Assembly: GCA_026168455.1 (NCBI GenBank) | Contig: CM047427.1 | Span: 41,264,846-41,328,845, forward strand | Direction: 5' to 3' | Length of the DNA: 64,000 nt | DNA from: Theocolax elegans | Lineage: Eukaryota; Arthropoda; Insecta; Hymenoptera; Cerocephalidae | In this document: in pieces, positions 61,201-64,000 of the stretch | How positions within the stretch are numbered: position 1 is the first letter of the stretch | Layout: each line of letters begins with the position of its first letter | Position numbers and translations under genes: made by a program | The notes under the pieces: generated by a model | Seen by the model: the letters and a program-made list of their open reading frames with translations, nothing else | What the model was told of the DNA's origin: nothing | Database searches by the model: none

Positions 61201-61291
61201 TGTAAAAATTGCTACCGAAGACTTAGAAAAAGACTTGGCTTTAACCGCGACAATAGCAGAATTAGCAGAACCAGAGGAAGACGAAGTGTGA
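58241..61291 (+). pseudogene. R1-clade LINE ORF2 (endonuclease-RT-C-terminal zinc motif), frameshifted
   Basis: Blocks in order on the plus strand. Endonuclease (58,241-58,957) has TQLNARRAQ, MLQEPY, IIGIDSNARSPLWG and SSDHRAITFEL. A linker follows (58,960-59,391). RT (59,412-60,775) has GKVPGIDCFDLKII, SYRPICLLPVLGKILE, FLDIKGAFDNVWW, GCPQGSLLEPILWN and YADDQAIII. The C-terminal part (60,917-61,291) has LSGHGNFQSFRKRF and CSCGESDTPEHALWTC, the R1-type CCHC motif. The endonuclease HD pair and the YADD catalytic motif are intact, but frame changes or stops occur near 58,955, 59,100-59,145, 59,391, 59,945 and 60,775. This copy cannot make ORF2p unless these are consensus errors. Confidence 0.9.
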
Positions 61292-62314
61292 ATGATAGAA
61301 GTAGGCCCAGTTAATCTTCTAGAAATAGAAATAGGGTAAAGAGAAAGGAAAAGCATAAGTCACACTAATAAATGTCGCACTAACAGTGGTAGTAGAACAG
61401 AGGTAATCAAGGTAGATAGAGATGTTGTACTAACAAAAATAATGACTAACATTCCGGATAGGGAAAAAAAAGGTTTTCGTAGAATGAAAGTTGAGCGAAA
61501 GAAAAGGATGACTGTAAAAGCTCAGAAAGAAAGAAAGGGTGAGTGAGAGAGCAGATAGGTAGATAGGAACTCCTTCTTTTAGATTAGGCAAAAGCCAAGG
61601 AAGAGAGAAGAAAGAAGAGAGAAGAGAAGAAAGAAGAGAGAAGGGAAGAAAGAAGAGAAAGGAAGAGAAGAGAAAAACCTCAGGAACAGTTGGTCTTGCA
61701 CCCTGAAAAAAAGAACTCCTTCCTTCTTCCCTCTTCTTTTATAAAAGCAGATAGAGAAAAATAAGAAACAAAAGTAGGGTGGAAGAAGAAGAAGGAAGAA
61801 ATTAGGAAGAGAGAAGAATATAGCAACCGCAAAGCGTGTATTAGGATATCGGGTATAGTATAAAGAATCGATGACAGCGCCCCCAATATTGAAATTAGAC
61901 AGATTTTATACTAGACTTTCGAAACCTCCCCGAGAAGCACTAACATACTGCCAATGGACCTAGTCAATAAAACCACGTGCTCATGTCAGGGAAGCGGAAA
62001 TAAAAATATTCAGTAGTATAAGTGAGCGTTAGGGCAGAAAAAAACCTGAAAAAAGTAAAGAAACAAAGAAACAAAAACAAAAAATAAAAAATAAAACCGA
62101 AGCAATAAATAAGAACAAATGAGTAATGTATAATCGCAAGAGCAGAGAAAGGCTAAAGCGAACTCCTTATGTTCTGTAGTCCAAATAACCGTCACAGTCG
62201 AGGATATGAAATAAAAGGAAGATAGCAACAGACGACGTGACATGGACGACCGGCGGTATGCCAGAGGCGAGGTACGGCGGCAATGATCTAGCTCGGTTTT
62301 TTTTTTTTTTTTTG
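61292..62314 (+). other. R1-clade LINE 3' region with purine-rich repeats and T-run end
   Basis: Non-coding. A GAAGAAAGAAGAGA-type purine run occupies about 61,590-61,680. The element ends GCTCGG followed by a T-run (62,297-62,313) and G, with no poly(A). Confidence 0.65.
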
Positions 62315-62328
62315 TATGGTTGGTGGAA

Positions 62329-62640
62329 TTTCCCAGAGTAACGGTCTTTTTCAAAAATTAAAACAAAAAATTAAAGGGGTTTCGTTCTCGATCCCCAATT
62401 TGGGCTCCTCAGTAAGGAACTGGAGATCGTACCTTAGACGCCTGTCGCAAGATGAACTGCGACGCTAGCAAGATGTTATGCAACTATATATAGAGAGGAA
62501 GACGACAATATCTCCAACGAGTATAGTCGTTTCCATCTAGCGGTGGGAAAGACCATCAGCTAGTGTGCGACGTATTAGACCGAGTCGCAGGTTTATTAAG
62601 ACAAGAGAAATTTAACGTTCGGTGATAATTTATAATATAA
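62329..62640. repeat. ~395-bp tandem repeat, rest of unit 2
   Basis: Continues unit 2 from TTTCCCAGAGTAACGG to TTCGGTGATAATTTATAATA. The match with unit 1 is close over its whole length (for example GACGCCTGTCGCAAGATGAA is shared exactly). Confidence 0.88.
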
Positions 62641-62818
62641 TTATCGGTTCAATTTTTGTTTCAATTTTTGAAAAAGAGCGTTACTCTAGGAAATTCTACC
62701 AACCATAGTGGACAAAGGGTATAATGGGCCTGCTTTATTCCAAAAATAACGCATTTAGTTCGGAAGGACCGCTAATTATATTATAATTTTCACCGAACGT
62801 TAAATTTATTTTGTTTTA
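62641..62818 (-). repeat. Inverted partial copy of the 395-bp repeat
   Basis: GTTACTCTAGGAAATTCTAC ... TGCTTTATTCCAAAAATAA ... AGTTCGGAAGGACCG ... CACCGAACGTTAAATTT is the reverse complement of the repeat's central module. It forms a palindrome with the end of unit 2 (TTTAACGTTCGGTGATAATT at 62,610). Confidence 0.78.
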
Positions 62819-62819
62819 A

Positions 62820-63460
62820 TTAACTTATTGATGTTGATTTCACTTTGATTTCAGTTCTTTCAATTGCAGAAATTGTTTATATGAAATTTTTGTAATATTT
62901 AAAAAAATGTTGAATTAAAATTCAAAAAAATAGATAAAATAAGGAAGTTAGAATTAAAATTATTTATTTATCATATAACAATGTCAAATTCAATTGCAGA
63001 ATTTATTTATCAGATAACAATTTTCAAAGTTTGATTAGAATAATACAATACTTGCGGGTTTTGACACCTTCTTGGAAGGTGTTTTTCATAATTATTTACT
63101 TTTATTATTTACTTTTATAGCCAGAGCATTGGCTTGCTTTGCAGCTTATACCGAAATATTTACATAAATTCTTTTCGAAAGATAATTGAGCTGATACTTC
63201 AGAATATTTAGGAAAGTTTTCACAGATTATTGCATTACATGATACACAGTTAGTAAATCACTTGAAGTATATAAATTTTGTACCAGAATTTTTTTGTTGT
63301 TCCATGGTTTTTAACAATGTTTTCTGGTAAGTTATTTTGTTTTTTGTTTCTTTAATGAAGGAACTGATAGTTTATATTATGAAACTTGCTCTTTACAATA
63401 GGGTAAAAAGTAAAAATTGTCCTTTAAAGAAAGAAGAAGGTGGAACTATTATTCTATTAA
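62820..63460 (-). repeat. Right arm of the far-spaced inverted repeat
   Basis: Complement of 49,240-49,840, including GACACCTTCTTGGAAGGTGT (63,061) and GGAAAGTTTTCACAGATTAT. It contains an extra duplicated CAATTGCAGAATTTATTTAT word near 62,990. Helitron-derived sequence begins 25 bp to its right. Confidence 0.75.
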
Positions 63461-63484
63461 ATAGTATAAACTAGTATATTCTGA

Positions 63485-63870
63485 ATGGACTTTCCAGTTA
63501 CTCGAGTTAATATAAAACATTACGAAGATACGCGGTACTTGAGTGGTCAAGAAACAATGTATTGTTTAAATGAATGTGAAATGTATGAACTGTTACATAC
63601 TATTAGTAGATTAGCTGTACATAATGAAAATGGGCTATATGTATATTTTTTAATGAAGGAAGTAAAAATAAAATTTTAAATAAAAATAATGAAACTACTT
63701 TGACGGCATAATGTAAATTAAATCAAGAAAATAAAGATGCATATCAATATTTATACACCGAGATACGTAATAATTATGTATTTAATAAAAAAGATAAAAA
63801 ATGGAATATTAGGAAAGAATTAAGTAAACCATTTTTAGTAAGAATGTATTTTGTTAATATATATCAGCCG
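63485..63870 (+). pseudogene. Helitron central (pre-helicase) fragment
   Basis: The plus strand reads VNIKHYEDTRYLSGQETMYC and MYELLHTISRLAVHNENGLY (63,485-63,650). After frame changes it reads YQYLYTEIRNNYVFNKKDKK and LVRMYFVN (63,740-63,860). These blocks stand just before the RFFLRLLL helicase entry in Helitrons, i.e. immediately upstream of what is preserved at 35,191. Stops interrupt it, and no helicase follows. Confidence 0.72.
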
Positions 63871-64000
63871 AATATTCTACTTTTATTCAATTGAACCCGC
63901 GATTATACTGTATCCTAAAGGCGAATACCACCATGCCTCGGGGATGCTGTGCATCGCACTCCGCACGACACACTCCTAAGTAGCAGAGCACAGGGTACCG
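63871..64000. other. Window end, no gene seen
   Basis: A short GC-richer stretch with no recognisable feature. Confidence 0.3.

Larger units (their letters stand above)
56319..62314 (+). mobile_element. R1-clade non-LTR retrotransposon (6.0 kb) with 14-bp TSD
   Basis: The element is bounded by TATGGTTGGTGGAA at 56,305-56,318 and 62,315-62,328. Removing it and one TSD copy restores a repeat unit of 394 bp, close to the 395-bp neighbour, so both ends are well defined. It contains a 5' leader (56,319-56,910), ORF1, a broken ORF2, a purine-rich 3' region and a terminal T-run. R1-clade elements often choose repeated targets (rDNA, telomeric or simple repeats), and here the target is a tandem repeat. 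Confidence 0.9.

Noticed and set aside
55841..62640. LTRs flanking the R1-type element
   Set aside because: The flanking direct repeats are halves of a tandem repeat split by insertion. The element has LINE ORFs and a TSD inside the repeat, so the flanks are target, not LTR.

Overview
This is repeat-dominated, AT-rich eukaryotic nuclear DNA, most likely from an insect or another arthropod. The evidence is an exon of an NDR-family kinase with arthropod-type sequence and canonical splice sites, an R1-clade non-LTR retrotransposon (a clade best known from arthropods), Ty3/gypsy, Helitron and CR1/jockey-type elements, a tRNA-derived SINE and a long satellite array. No bacterial gene, operon, rRNA gene or CRISPR array is present. 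I cannot fix the order or species from sequence alone.

Layout. (1) 1-15,540: satellite array built on a ~59-bp monomer and organised into higher-order repeats of about 9, 10 and 16 monomers. It runs off the left edge. (2) 15,540-18,700: AT-rich DNA with a Helitron/short-repeat composite, a ~121-bp tandem repeat and one exon (17,937-18,137, minus strand) of an NDR/tricornered-type kinase, the only recognisable host coding sequence. (3) 18,965-21,735: decayed Ty3/gypsy gag-pol on the minus strand, without integrase. (4) 22,000-25,320: AT-rich DNA with a 231-bp TTAA-flanked piggyBac-type MITE, a CT microsatellite, a GC-richer dispersed repeat and a broken unrecognised gene. (5) 25,446-27,660: decayed non-LTR element (minus strand) split by a copy of a short dispersed repeat. 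(6) 28,240-28,577: 42-bp minisatellite. (7) 29,271-35,191: minus-strand Helitron helicase remnants, including a 2.29-kb tandem duplication. (8) 36,570-40,245: microsatellite, two tandem ~250-bp palindromes, and a plus-strand Helitron N-terminal/Rep remnant split by two head-to-head copies of the short repeat. (9) 40,490-49,015: two non-autonomous Helitron-like elements (one holding nine apparently identical 391-bp units), ~740-bp inverted arms and an ~820-bp palindrome. (10) 49,240-63,460: two ~600-bp inverted arms enclosing a SINE, a possible solo LTR split by an almost intact LINE (50,846-54,905), and a ~395-bp tandem repeat split by a 6-kb R1-clade LINE (56,319-62,314) with a 14-bp target-site duplication. 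(11) 63,485-63,870: another Helitron fragment.

The genes do not form a pathway. The window is a record of nested insertions: repeats inside retroelements inside other repeats. Most element genes carry stops or frameshifts. The clear exception is the LINE at 50.8-54.9 kb, whose ORF1 and ORF2 lie in one frame separated by a single TGA. Several single-base differences between otherwise matching copies could be assembly or consensus errors rather than true decay, and I flag where this matters.
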